Source: JBOGWA01 sp050693155 (lineage in GTDB: Bacteria; Actinomycetota; UBA4738; CALAEC01). Taken from it: 64,000 bases of DNA. This document shows, piece after piece, positions 8,365 through 16,305 of the stretch; position 1 is the stretch's first letter; each line of letters starts with the position of its first letter. The notes below the pieces were generated by a model that was not told the origin of the DNA, searched no databases, and saw nothing but the letters and a program-made list of their open reading frames with translations. Location of the stretch: positions 1 through 64,000 of the forward strand of contig JBOGWA010000146.1 of NCBI GenBank assembly GCA_050693155.1. Reading direction: 5' to 3'. A program made the position numbers and the translations under genes.

Positions 8365-10157
8365 TTGTGCTCTCCCTCGGCTCCGCCCGTCGCCATCGTT
8401 GCGGTCGTCCCTCCAGCATCGGCCTCCTGCTGCCGGAGCCACTGGTCCTGGGTGCGTTCTTCCTCGGTCAGCTCCCGCGCCCTCCGGACGTTCGGGATCA
8501 AGCCTTGAGGCCGGAGAATCATGATCGCGATGATGACGGCGCCGTAGATCAGGGGTCGAAACTCCTCGAACTCCGACAGCAGCCCGGGAAGCCCAATAAG
8601 CACGAGGCCCCCGACGATGACGCCGGGGATGCTTCCCATGCCCCCCAGGATGACGACCGCGAGCACCGTGATCGAGACCAGAATGATGAAGCTCCCGGGC
8701 TGGACGGTGTTGAGCTGCACCGCGAAGATCGCGCCGCCCAGGGAGCCCACGGCCCCACCCATGGCGAACGCAAGCAGCTTGTACCTCGTCGTGCTGATTC
8801 CCATCGCCTCGGCCACCTGTTCGTCTTCGCGCATGGCATTCCATGCCCGTCCCACCCGAGAGTTCGCCAGGCGCCAGGACACGTAGACGGCGAGGATCAC
8901 GAGCCCGAGAGCGAGGTAATAGAAGTGTTCCGGCGTCCGGAATTCATACCCCGCGATCGCGGCGTCGGTGACGTCTCGTACTCCTTGGGCGCCCCCGATG
9001 AAGTTGCGAAGCACCTGCGACTCGGAGAGCACCCGGGCGATCTCACCGAACCCGAGGGTGACGATCGCTAGGTAGTCACCGCGAAGCCGAAGGACCGGCG
9101 CGCCGATCAGAACCCCGACGAACATCGCGATGACGATCACGATCGGGAGCGCAGCCCAGAACGAGAGGTTCAGGGAGGCCGCCGGGGCGGCGGTTTCTCC
9201 AAGCGACGTGACGAGATTGGCTCCGGTGAGCAGGGCGATCGAGTACGCTCCAACGGCAAAGAAGGCGACGTAGCCGAGGTCGAGGAGTCCCGCGTATCCC
9301 ACCACGATGTTCAGCCCCAGGGCCATGAGCAGGAACAGCCCGACCTGCCCGAGGATATTTGACAGGATCGAGCCGATCAGAAACGGAAGCCCCACAAGAA
9401 CCGCGAGGAGGCCCAGCCCTCCGATCGCAAGGATGCCGGATCGCGCCTGCGATGAGGATCGCTCCCCCAGCCACTGGCGGACGGCGCTCCGGCGTGCGGC
9501 CCAGAGCCAAGATGCGCCCATTCCGACTGCCAGGACGATGATCGCCCCGCCGTAGGTGAGGCCCGCCGCCGGCAGGTACAACCAGCCCGTGGGGGCGCCG
9601 AGCTCAAAGAGAATTGTCGGGACGATTCGCTGTAGGAGCGCCACCAGCAGAAGGACCGCGAGCCCCACGAACACGGGGCGTCGGTATGGCTGCGGCAGCA
9701 GCCGAAACCCCGCCGCGGCGGCCCCGAGCCCCGCGCCACCGACGACCAGAATGATCGCCGCGGCTCCGAGGCCTTGATCGAAGGTGACCGTCGAAAGCAG
9801 CGTCGGCGAGATCGAGATGAAGATATTGCGGACGGCCTCCTCGCCAATCAGCTTCACGAACGAAACGAACAGGATCATGACGCCACCGACGATCGCTCCC
9901 GTCTCCGCCCCCGCGGCGAGCGCTTCCCGCGCCGGCGTGTGCTCCCACTCCCCGGCTCGCATCCTGGGACGAAGCACCAGGTAGGCGGCAGCGAACGCCG
10001 GGAGCGCGAGCATGACCCGTCCGAGCGTGATCTCGGCGCCGATGAGCTCGCGAACGCCGAATTTCTCGATGAGCCCCACGGCAGCGAGGAACACAAGCAC
10101 GGCGCCCCCGATGAGACCCACCTTCACGACCTTTTGAAGAAGCTCCCGGCCGCGCAT
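8361..10157 (-). CDS. livM: Branched-chain/amide-type ABC transporter permease LivM, long form
   Basis: A 598-residue integral membrane permease. The typical LivM core occupies roughly residues 270-570 (LFLLMALGLNIVVGYAGLLDLGYVAFFAVGAY in pieces, GDYLAIVTLGFGEIARV, AMREDEQVAEAMGI coupling region, AGAIFAVQL-like GGAIFAVQLNTVQP). About 260 additional amino-terminal residues form a further set of hydrophobic helices; such long LivM forms occur but most are 300-420 residues. The ATG at 10157 lies 2 bp after the livH stop. A polar, acidic, glutamine-rich tail ends the protein. Confidence 0.92.
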   Translation of the reverse strand: MRGRELLQKVVKVGLIGGAVLVFLAAVGLIEKFGVRELIGAEITLGRVMLALPAFAAAYLVLRPRMRAGEWEHTPAREALAAGAETGAIVGGVMILFVSFVKLIGEEAVRNIFISISPTLLSTVTFDQGLGAAAIILVVGGAGLGAAAAGFRLLPQPYRRPVFVGLAVLLLVALLQRIVPTILFELGAPTGWLYLPAAGLTYGGAIIVLAVGMGASWLWAARRSAVRQWLGERSSSQARSGILAIGGLGLLAVLVGLPFLIGSILSNILGQVGLFLLMALGLNIVVGYAGLLDLGYVAFFAVGAYSIALLTGANLVTSLGETAAPAASLNLSFWAALPIVIVIAMFVGVLIGAPVLRLRGDYLAIVTLGFGEIARVLSESQVLRNFIGGAQGVRDVTDAAIAGYEFRTPEHFYYLALGLVILAVYVSWRLANSRVGRAWNAMREDEQVAEAMGISTTRYKLLAFAMGGAVGSLGGAIFAVQLNTVQPGSFIILVSITVLAVVILGGMGSIPGVIVGGLVLIGLPGLLSEFEEFRPLIYGAVIIAIMILRPQGLIPNVRRARELTEEERTQDQWLRQQEADAGGTTATMATGGAEGEHK

Positions 10158-10159
10158 CG

Positions 10160-11269
10160 TCAGACCTTCTGTTCCTCCGCCGTGCCGAGGATTCCGCCCG
10201 GCCGGAAGATGAGAACGAACACCAGGACCATGAATGCCACGACATCTTGAAGCTGGAAGAAGGAAGGAACCCCCACGCCCTTGAGCAGGAGCGGCGGCGC
10301 CACCGCCTCCATGAGCCCGAGGGTCAGGCCGCCGAGCGCGGCGCCGGAAATGCTCCCGATCCCACCGAGAACCGCCGCGGTGAACGCCTTGATGCCGGGC
10401 ACGAATCCCATGAACGGCCCGACCTGGCCGAAGGTAAACGCGAAAAGAACGCCGGCAACACCAGCGAGAAGACCACCGACGGCGAACGTGGTCACGATCA
10501 CGTGGTCGACATTGATTCCCATGAGACTCGCGATCTCTTTGTCCTCGGATACCGCGCGCATCGACTTCCCGGTTTTCGTGCGGGCAACGAACAGAGAGAG
10601 GGCGACCATCGACAGGGCGGCTGTGAGAATGACCAGCGCTGCGGGTCGATCCACCTGGATCCCCAGGATGTTCCACTGACCGCTCAGCACCTCCGGCGTC
10701 GGGTACCCCCGGGTCCGTGGGCTGAAGAATCCTCTGAAGGCGTTCTGGAGGAAGAGCGAGGCGCCGATCGCCGTGATGAGCGGCACGAGCCTCGGGGCGC
10801 CGCGCAGCGGACGGTATGCGACGCGTTCGAGCAGAACCGCTATGAGCATCGAGACCGCCATCGCGACGGCCATGAGAACGAGAATCGCGGCGATCGCGTT
10901 CGAGTTCAGGAACCCGCTCTCCTCGAACGTTCTCGCAACGAAGAACGACGCAAAGGCTCCGGCCATGAAGACCTCGCCGTGAGCGAAGTTGATCATGAGC
11001 AGGATTCCGTAGACGAGCGAATACCCGATGGCGATCATCGCGTAGATGCTTCCACGGGACAGCCCCTGCACGACGAAGTCGCGCCAGCCCGCCCCGCTGA
11101 TCGCCTCACCAGCCGGGAGGCTGAGGGTCTTCCACGCTCCGTAGCCGACGCCCAGAACCAGCACGACCGCGAGCGTGCCCTGAATGACCTTCCGGAGCGG
11201 GAACCGTTCGAGGAAGACGGTCCGCGTGCGCGGTGTGCTCAGGGCCCCAACCCGATCCGGCTCGGCCAC
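10160..11269 (-). CDS. livH: Branched-chain/amide-type ABC transporter permease LivH
   Basis: A 369-residue membrane permease with a soluble leader of about 25 residues and then 8-9 hydrophobic helices. The family core is clear: GLSRGSIYAMIAIGYSLVYG, MINFAHGEVFMAGAF, YRPLRGAPRLVPLITAIGAS and the coupling region AVSEDKEIASLMGINVD. GTG start. It pairs with LivM to form the channel. The binding-protein gene lies upstream across a strong hairpin. Confidence 0.94.
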   Translation of the reverse strand: MAEPDRVGALSTPRTRTVFLERFPLRKVIQGTLAVVLVLGVGYGAWKTLSLPAGEAISGAGWRDFVVQGLSRGSIYAMIAIGYSLVYGILLMINFAHGEVFMAGAFASFFVARTFEESGFLNSNAIAAILVLMAVAMAVSMLIAVLLERVAYRPLRGAPRLVPLITAIGASLFLQNAFRGFFSPRTRGYPTPEVLSGQWNILGIQVDRPAALVILTAALSMVALSLFVARTKTGKSMRAVSEDKEIASLMGINVDHVIVTTFAVGGLLAGVAGVLFAFTFGQVGPFMGFVPGIKAFTAAVLGGIGSISGAALGGLTLGLMEAVAPPLLLKGVGVPSFFQLQDVVAFMVLVFVLIFRPGGILGTAEEQKV

Positions 11270-11326
11270 GTCGCCTGAACCCTCCGTGCGCTTGTCGATC
11301 GTCTATGTGGAACTCGGCAGACAAGC

Positions 11327-11357
11327 TGCGGGTGGGCGGTTTCGCCGCCCACCCGCA
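11327..11357 (-). promoter_or_regulatory. Intercistronic hairpin between livJ and livH
   Basis: Arms TGCGGGTGGGCGG (11327-11339) and its perfect complement (11345-11357) form a 13-bp stem with a 5-base loop. No T-run follows on the minus strand. Position and form copy the hairpin at 3887-3919 between the other binding-protein and permease genes, suggesting a role in giving more binding protein than membrane protein. Confidence 0.7.
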
Positions 11358-11387
11358 AACCTGCCGCTTCCTACTACGCCCGAGCTC

Positions 11388-12722
11388 CTACGCTCCGCCC
11401 GCGGCCAGCGCTTCGGCCTCGGGCAGGGTCAGGGTCTCGCTGTACACGGGCTTCGCGTTCTCGTCCCCGCCCTCAACCGGAAGGCCGGGCACCTCGAACA
11501 CGCCGATCGTGACGTCCGTGGCGCAGTCACCGAGGGGAGTGCAGGTGATGATCCCCGTAATTCCCTCGTACCCGCTCACCGCGTAGAGCGCGTCGCTAAG
11601 CGCCGACCGCGGGATGAACAGGGTGTCGCCTTCCTCGATTGCAACCGCCTCGATCGCGTCGAACAGGATGCTCGCTGCGTCGAAGGAGTGCGCGTGGAAG
11701 GACGCCGTTGGGGCCGTCCCGAACTGATCCGAGTACGCCGGGAGGAAGTCGTTCTTGTAGAAGTCCCCTCCCTGGAACACGGTCAGGTCCGGCCCCGAGA
11801 TGAAGGTGCCGTTGGCCGCGTCCCCGGCGACCTCGAGGTAATCGGGAGCGAAGCAGCCGTCAGATCCGGCGAGCGTCGTGTCCGCCAGTCCCGGAATGTC
11901 AGCCGCCTGCGCGGCGAGGAGCCCACAGGCGGGGTTGAAGTCCGGGTAGTAGAGGAACTCCGGCGACCCCTCACCTATGCTCGTGAGCAATGGCTTGAAG
12001 TCGGTGTCCGTGCTCTGGATCTGCTCGAACGTGGTGATCGTGCCACCCTTGGCCTCGAACACCTGACGGAACACCGCCGCAAGCGCGTCGGCGTAGGGGC
12101 TCTCGTCGTTGATCGTTGCGGCCGTCGTCACACCGAGCTCGTCGTAGGCAAAGTTCGCCACCACCGCGCCCTGGATCTTGTCGTTGTGCGCCGTCCGCAG
12201 ATAGAACGGCTGGTGGGTCCCCTCCGACGTCAGGTTCGGATTCGTGTTCGACGGCGAGATGAGGATGATCCCCTGGTCCGACAGGATCCGGTCGGCGACA
12301 CCGAGCGCGGCGCTCGAGCAGCTCGTTCCGATGACCGCGACGATGTCCGGGTCGGCAGCCAGCTTCGTTGCGCCGGCCTGTCCGCCTTCGGCGGAGCAGC
12401 CGTCGTCCTCGTTGACCTGCTCGACCTCGCGGCCCGCGACAAGTCCGCCGGTTGCGTCGAGCGTCCCGTCTCGGTTGTCGATCGCGAGCGTGGCGCCGTT
12501 GACGCTGTCCTGGCCGAGCGTGGCCGTGTCACCCGAGATCGCCAGGAGCGTACCGAGCTTGATCGGCTCTCCCGGCCCGTACTCGGCACAACCGAACTCG
12601 TCCGCGGCACAGGCTTCGGCGGCGCCGCCGCCTCCACCTTCGCCGTCGCCGCCGCAAGCCGCGGCAACCAGCGCCAGACCGGCTACCGCGGCGACCAGTA
12701 TCAGCCACCTTGGCTTCTTCAT
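11388..12722 (-). CDS. livJ: Liv-type substrate-binding lipoprotein
   Basis: A 444-residue periplasmic-binding-protein-like lipoprotein (family 6, LivJ/AmiC fold), first gene of the liv operon. The signal peptide MKKPRWLILVAAVAGLALV ends in AAAC, so Cys23 is the lipidation site, followed by a glycine-rich linker. PIKLGTLLAISGDTATLGQDSVNGATLAID is the usual start of the lobe I fold, and ILISPSNTNPNLT and YLRTAHNDKIQGAVVANFAYDELGV follow the family pattern. The start has GGAGG 6 bases upstream. Ligand could be branched-chain amino acids, amides, urea or polyamines. Confidence 0.9.
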   Translation of the reverse strand: MKKPRWLILVAAVAGLALVAAACGGDGEGGGGGAAEACAADEFGCAEYGPGEPIKLGTLLAISGDTATLGQDSVNGATLAIDNRDGTLDATGGLVAGREVEQVNEDDGCSAEGGQAGATKLAADPDIVAVIGTSCSSAALGVADRILSDQGIILISPSNTNPNLTSEGTHQPFYLRTAHNDKIQGAVVANFAYDELGVTTAATINDESPYADALAAVFRQVFEAKGGTITTFEQIQSTDTDFKPLLTSIGEGSPEFLYYPDFNPACGLLAAQAADIPGLADTTLAGSDGCFAPDYLEVAGDAANGTFISGPDLTVFQGGDFYKNDFLPAYSDQFGTAPTASFHAHSFDAASILFDAIEAVAIEEGDTLFIPRSALSDALYAVSGYEGITGIITCTPLGDCATDVTIGVFEVPGLPVEGGDENAKPVYSETLTLPEAEALAAGGA

Positions 12723-12754
12723 CCAACCTCCTTGGGTCCTTCGATGAGTACCTA

Positions 12755-12783
12755 TCTCGATTTCGAGACAGGGTCGATCCCTG
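12755..12783 (-). promoter_or_regulatory. Two adjacent hairpins in the liv leader
   Basis: The 5' leader of the liv operon holds TCTCGA-TT-TCGAGA (12755-12768) and CAGGG-TCGAT-CCCTG (12769-12783) side by side. They may be a regulator palindrome or RNA structure in the leader. No known riboswitch motif is recognised. Confidence 0.35.
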
Positions 12784-12839
12784 CGACACCCCCCCTTTCC
12801 TCTACCTCAGGAAAGCTGCCTCCAAGCAACTTCTGCATC

Positions 12840-12869
12840 AGATAAACACAGAACACGCCAGAGTGACAA
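12840..12869 (-). promoter_or_regulatory. Candidate promoter of the liv operon
   Basis: On the minus strand TTGTCA (12869-12864), an 18-bp spacer and TTATCT (12845-12840). Predicted transcription start is about 110 bp before the livJ ATG, just after the end of the ANTAR regulator gene. Confidence 0.45.
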
Positions 12870-12887
12870 CCCGGCTCCCCCGCACTG

Positions 12888-13475
12888 TCAAGCATCGAGA
12901 TTGCCGCCGATGACCCGCCGAGCAACGTCGCTCATGGGCAATCGCTCGTCCATCGCGGTCTTCTGGATGAAGCGAAAGGCGTCGGCCTCCTTCATACCGT
13001 GCTTGTCCATCAGCATGCCTTTCGCACGATCCACGAGCTTGCGCGTTTCCAGCCGCTCCTCGAGGTCGGCAACCTCCTGCTCGAGCGCGACCGTCTCCTG
13101 GTGCCTCGCGACGGCCAGCTCGATTGCCGGGACGACGTCCCCCTTCTGAAAGGGCTTCACGAGATAGCCCATCGCGCCGGCCTGTTTCGCCCGCTCCACG
13201 AGCTCGCGCTGGCTGAACGCAGTCAGCACGAGAACGGGAGCGATTCGTCTCTCGGCGATCCGCTCTGCCGCGGTCAGCCCGTCGAGGCCCGGCATCTTGA
13301 TGTCCAGGACGACGAGGTCCGGCGCCAGCTCTTCGGCCATCCGAACAGCGGATTGGCCGTCGCCCGCCTCCCCGACGACTTCGTACCCCTCCTCCTCCAG
13401 CATCTCCTTCAGATCCAGGCGGATGAGGGCCTCGTCTTCCGCCAGGAGGACCCGGAGCTTCTTGCGCGGCGCCAT
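12888..13475 (-). CDS. Response regulator with ANTAR RNA-binding output domain
   Basis: A 195-residue two-domain regulator. Residues 1-120 are a receiver domain with acidic pair E13/D14, phosphoacceptor D58 in LVVLDIKMPGLDG, and the conserved Thr and Lys in LVLTAF and YLVKPF. Residues about 130-190 form the ANTAR domain (LVDRAKGMLMDKHGMKEADAF...), which binds paired hexanucleotide loops in mRNA to prevent termination. The start ATG at 13475 begins the receiver fold; the frame further upstream is the shadow of the next gene. No histidine kinase lies nearby. The gene starts 1 bp after the coiled-coil gene ends. Confidence 0.93.
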   Translation of the reverse strand: MAPRKKLRVLLAEDEALIRLDLKEMLEEEGYEVVGEAGDGQSAVRMAEELAPDLVVLDIKMPGLDGLTAAERIAERRIAPVLVLTAFSQRELVERAKQAGAMGYLVKPFQKGDVVPAIELAVARHQETVALEQEVADLEERLETRKLVDRAKGMLMDKHGMKEADAFRFIQKTAMDERLPMSDVARRVIGGNLDA

Positions 13476-13476
13476 C

Positions 13477-13776
13477 TCAAGAAGCAACGGTTGGCCGGCT
13501 CGAGATGGCGCGCTCGAGACGGCGACGCTCGTCACGAAGCTCGCCGAGCTTCTGCTCGAGTCGCAGCACCCCCTCCTCGACGCCGCGATAGGCATCGAAG
13601 GTCCGCTGGTGGTCGCGGTCGGCCACGGGCGTCTCGGCCACGAGCAGGCGAAGCCTGGACTCTTCGAGCGCCTCCTCGTGGACCGCGAGTTGCTCGCGGA
13701 GCTGCGTGAGCTCCGTTGCGAGCGCGCAAACCTCTCGGTCGACGGAGGCGAGGCGGCGGGTGAAGTGGCTGGTCAT
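13477..13776 (-). CDS. Small coiled-coil protein upstream of the ANTAR regulator
   Basis: A 99-residue, charged, mostly helical protein with heptad-like stretches of Leu, Arg and Glu over nearly its whole length (LTQLREQLAVHEEALEESR; VLRLEQKLGELRDERRRLE). It has no signal peptide, membrane segment or cysteine. The stop is separated from the ANTAR regulator start by one base, so the two are surely cotranscribed and probably translationally coupled. I do not recognise the family; a structural or regulatory partner of the ANTAR protein is an inference from position only. Confidence 0.7.
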   Translation of the reverse strand: MTSHFTRRLASVDREVCALATELTQLREQLAVHEEALEESRLRLLVAETPVADRDHQRTFDAYRGVEEGVLRLEQKLGELRDERRRLERAISSRPTVAS

Positions 13777-13830
13777 CTCGGTTTGGAGCGGGAGAGGGAG
13801 TCTATGGTGCGCACTTCACAGCCGCAACAG

Positions 13831-13913
13831 TGCCGGGGGCGAGAGTCGAACTCGCACGGGCCAAAGCCCAATGGATTTTGAATCCATCGCGTCTCCCATT
13901 CCGCCACCCCGGC
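13831..13913 (-). tRNA. tRNA-Leu (anticodon CAA)
   Basis: On the minus strand the acceptor GCCGGGG (13913-13907) pairs with CCCCGGC before discriminator A at 13831. The anticodon stem encloses the loop TTCAAAA (13882-13876), giving anticodon CAA, which reads TTG. The T arm GCGAG-TTCGACT-CTCGC and a long variable arm (GGGC-TTT-GGCCC) are typical of class II leucine tRNA. The 3' CCA is not encoded. A TAGACT -10-like box at 13926-13921 places the start of transcription right at the tRNA 5' end. Confidence 0.96.
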
Positions 13914-13971
13914 CTTCGTCAGTCTACGTCGCACTTTGCGGGCCCTCTCCGATGTGGTACGCATCTGAAGC

Positions 13972-14961
13972 ATGCGTGTAGCGGTCTGTGCGGACATGGA
14001 GGGGCTCACCGGGATCGGCCGACACGAGCAGTGCTTCCCTGCCTGGCGTGACCACTACCGCCACGGTGTACGGATGCTCGTGGAGGACGTCCGTGCGGCG
14101 GTTGAAGCCGCGCTCGAAGCCGGAGCGAGCGACGCCCTGATCGCCGATTGGCACTACCTCGGGCGGAACATCCCGAGCGACGCTTTCCCCGACCTCCCCA
14201 TCCGGCGTCTTTGGGATACCGGCCGGCCACTCGGCGGCGCCGCGGGCCTGGAGGGGGTGGATCTTGCGATCTTCGTGGGCGTTCACGCCGGCGCCGGGAA
14301 CCCTCGGGGGTTCCTCTCCCATAGCTTCTGGGCAGGGATGTCGCTCCTTCTGAACGACGTTCCCCTCTCAGAGGGAGTCTTCCGCGGCCTTGCGGTGGGC
14401 GGCGGCGGCGTCGCTCTCGGGGTTCTCGCGGGAGATCAGCGAGCCGGCGAAGAGGCCGCAGGGCTGCTTCCCGGCGTCCGACATGTAGCCGTAAAGGCCG
14501 GCGTGTCCCGCACATCGGTGATCCTCCGTGCGCCGGACGACGCGCGTGAGGAGTTGAGGGAAGCCGTCCGGGCGGCCGTCTCGTCTCCGCCTCCTCCCCT
14601 CACCCACCCGTTCCCCACGACGGCCACGATCCGGTACGGGAGATCCCGATGGGCCGATCAGGCCGAGAAGGCTGCGGTCGGCGACCGAACCGGGCCCCGT
14701 GACCTCTCCGCTCGCCTGGGTTCGGTCCACGACCTGATTCCGTTCCTGGCACGAGGTTTGCTCGCAACCTCACTCGGCACGGGGCCGGCCCTCGAGAATC
14801 GGCTTCTCCCACGCCGTCAGGGTGGGGCCGCGCGGGCGTGGAGCGCGTGCCTCAGGCCGGTGATCGCTCCGATCGAGCGTCGAGTGGTCCGTTCGATATT
14901 GGTCCGCGAGCCGGCAAATAAATACCCCCCGGTGGGAGTTCCCCACCCGCCTCGCGGCTAA
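13972..14961 (+). CDS. D-aminopeptidase of the M55 family (DppA-like)
   Basis: A 329-residue zinc peptidase related to DppA, which releases D-amino acids such as D-Ala from the amino end of peptides. The first zinc ligands sit in CADMEG (Asp8, Glu10); the next histidines are in IADWHYLG (about residue 62) and IFVGVHAGAG (about residue 105), as in DppA. The middle carries the family's hydrophobic GLAVGGGGVALGVLAGD segment. A carboxy-terminal basic tail is less conserved. It could salvage peptidoglycan-derived D-peptides, which fits the nearby wall-synthesis block only loosely. ATG start without an evident ribosome binding site. The end overlaps the opposite gene by 4 bases. Confidence 0.88.
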   Translation: MRVAVCADMEGLTGIGRHEQCFPAWRDHYRHGVRMLVEDVRAAVEAALEAGASDALIADWHYLGRNIPSDAFPDLPIRRLWDTGRPLGGAAGLEGVDLAIFVGVHAGAGNPRGFLSHSFWAGMSLLLNDVPLSEGVFRGLAVGGGGVALGVLAGDQRAGEEAAGLLPGVRHVAVKAGVSRTSVILRAPDDAREELREAVRAAVSSPPPPLTHPFPTTATIRYGRSRWADQAEKAAVGDRTGPRDLSARLGSVHDLIPFLARGLLATSLGTGPALENRLLPRRQGGAARAWSACLRPVIAPIERRVVRSILVREPANKYPPVGVPHPPRG

Positions 14962-15626
14962 CTCAGGGAGCGATCCTCTCCGGTGGGTGGCGATGAACCC
15001 GGCTGCTCCGTAAGAGGGTCCTCTTTAGGAGGCTCCTCTTTTCCCGCCGACGGTGGTTCGTCGAGAGATGGCAGCGGCGGGGGTAGCGGAGCCGGCGCCG
15101 ACCGCTCGCCCCCAGGGGAGATGAGCGTCCACGCGCCCCCGGCAAGCGCAACGGCGGCCCCGCCGATCACCAGGTAGAGCCCGATCCCGGGGCTGATGCT
15201 GACGAAGGCGCGTAGCTGCTCGAGCACGACCTCCAAATTGACCGATGCGTTCTGCGACGCGAACTGCTCGGCGATCCCGCGCAGTCCTTGGTCCTCGATG
15301 TCGACGAGATCCACCGCGGCTCCCCACACGGTGAATCCGGCCGCCACCACCATCAGCACGCCCAGGACCCGCCGGGCCACCATCGATCGGAGGAGCCAGC
15401 TCATCACCGCGAGGCCTGCCACCACGACTCCGATGATGAGAAAAACCTTCCCATCGCTCGTGTCCAGCCCGCTCACCACCTCACGCTGAGCGGGAAGTCC
15501 GGCCTCGGCAAGCTCAACGTCCACCGTTGCCCAACGCAGCACCGACCCCGCAGCCGCGACCAGGCCTCCGATCAAAGCCAACACGAACGCGAACGTGGGT
15601 TTCTTCGTCGTTAGCGCCTCAGCCAT
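14958..15626 (-). CDS. Four-helix membrane protein, paralogue A
   Basis: A 222-residue integral membrane protein with four hydrophobic helices, an extracytoplasmic loop after helix 1 and a proline-, serine- and glutamate-rich carboxy tail of about 55 residues. It shares with the next gene the segment GLDTSDGKVFLI (in the paralogue GLDTDDGKLFLV) before helix 2 and GIGLYLVIGGAAVA (GIGLYIVLVGAGVA) in helix 4, so the two are tandem duplicates. ATG 15626 is preferred over an ATG 33 bases upstream because GAGAA precedes it and the shorter form aligns with the paralogue. Family and function are not recognised. Confidence 0.75.
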   Translation of the reverse strand: MAEALTTKKPTFAFVLALIGGLVAAAGSVLRWATVDVELAEAGLPAQREVVSGLDTSDGKVFLIIGVVVAGLAVMSWLLRSMVARRVLGVLMVVAAGFTVWGAAVDLVDIEDQGLRGIAEQFASQNASVNLEVVLEQLRAFVSISPGIGLYLVIGGAAVALAGGAWTLISPGGERSAPAPLPPPLPSLDEPPSAGKEEPPKEDPLTEQPGSSPPTGEDRSLS

Positions 15627-15671
15627 TTCTCTTCGCTCCCCGATTTCCTCGACGCCCAAACCTCCCGGCCC

Positions 15672-16280
15672 CTAGGGCCACGGATCGACGATGGGGGGTG
15701 CGGTCTCTTCCGAAGCGACGGACCTGGCTGCCTCCGCACTCTGCCCCGCGTCGGGCACAAGTGGCGCCGTCGCCGCCGAACTCGCAGGAGGAGGTGGGGG
15801 CGGTGGTTCCATTCGGTCCCGCGCCGGAAGCCGCCCGAAGAGGATTTGTATCGCCCCGATCGTTGCCACCCCTGCTCCGACGAGCACGATGTAGAGCCCG
15901 ATTCCGGCCGTCACGGAGACGTCCGAGGCCAGGGTCTCGGGGATGTCGTCTTCCAGCGTGGTGAGGTCGAACACGACGGCAACCACCATCAAGGCGGCCG
16001 CAAGCGTGGCGATCCCTCCAAAGATTCGACGCATCGTTGGGGAGTGGCCGATCCAGACGATCGCCGCGATGATCAAAAGAACGATTCCGCCGACGAGAAA
16101 CAGCTTTCCATCGTCGGTGTCGAGCCCGTTGATCCCGATCGAGCCGAATCCCGTGATGTCCGCGGTCGCGAACGTGAGGATTGACCCCACGACGAGAAGC
16201 AGCCCTCCGGCGGCGAGGGCGCCGAGCGTGGTGACCACCGACATCTGCTTTCGGTCAAGACTCCGGGGCGTCGCCGACAT
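15672..16280 (-). CDS. Four-helix membrane protein, paralogue B
   Basis: A 202-residue membrane protein, the first of the tandem pair. Helices lie at about residues 15-38, 60-78, 85-106 and 125-146, with the shared GLDTDDGKLFLV motif between helices 1 and 2 and a proline-rich tail (PPPPPPPASS). The region between helices 3 and 4 (VVFDLTTLEDDIPETLASDVSV) corresponds to AVDLVDIEDQGLRGIAEQF in the paralogue. Function unknown; the conserved acidic GLDT-DGK loop is the best candidate for a functional site. It follows dnaE1 by 25 bp in the operon direction. Confidence 0.75.
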   Translation of the reverse strand: MSATPRSLDRKQMSVVTTLGALAAGGLLLVVGSILTFATADITGFGSIGINGLDTDDGKLFLVGGIVLLIIAAIVWIGHSPTMRRIFGGIATLAAALMVVAVVFDLTTLEDDIPETLASDVSVTAGIGLYIVLVGAGVATIGAIQILFGRLPARDRMEPPPPPPPASSAATAPLVPDAGQSAEAARSVASEETAPPIVDPWP

Positions 16281-16305
16281 CTCTCCCCCCTGTTGGGCCG
16301 CGTTC

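Noticed and set aside
10247..12845. Long plus-strand open frames of 343 and 553 codons opposite livH and livJ
   Set aside because: They are antisense to well-conserved transporter genes and encode compositionally odd Arg/Glu-rich sequence.
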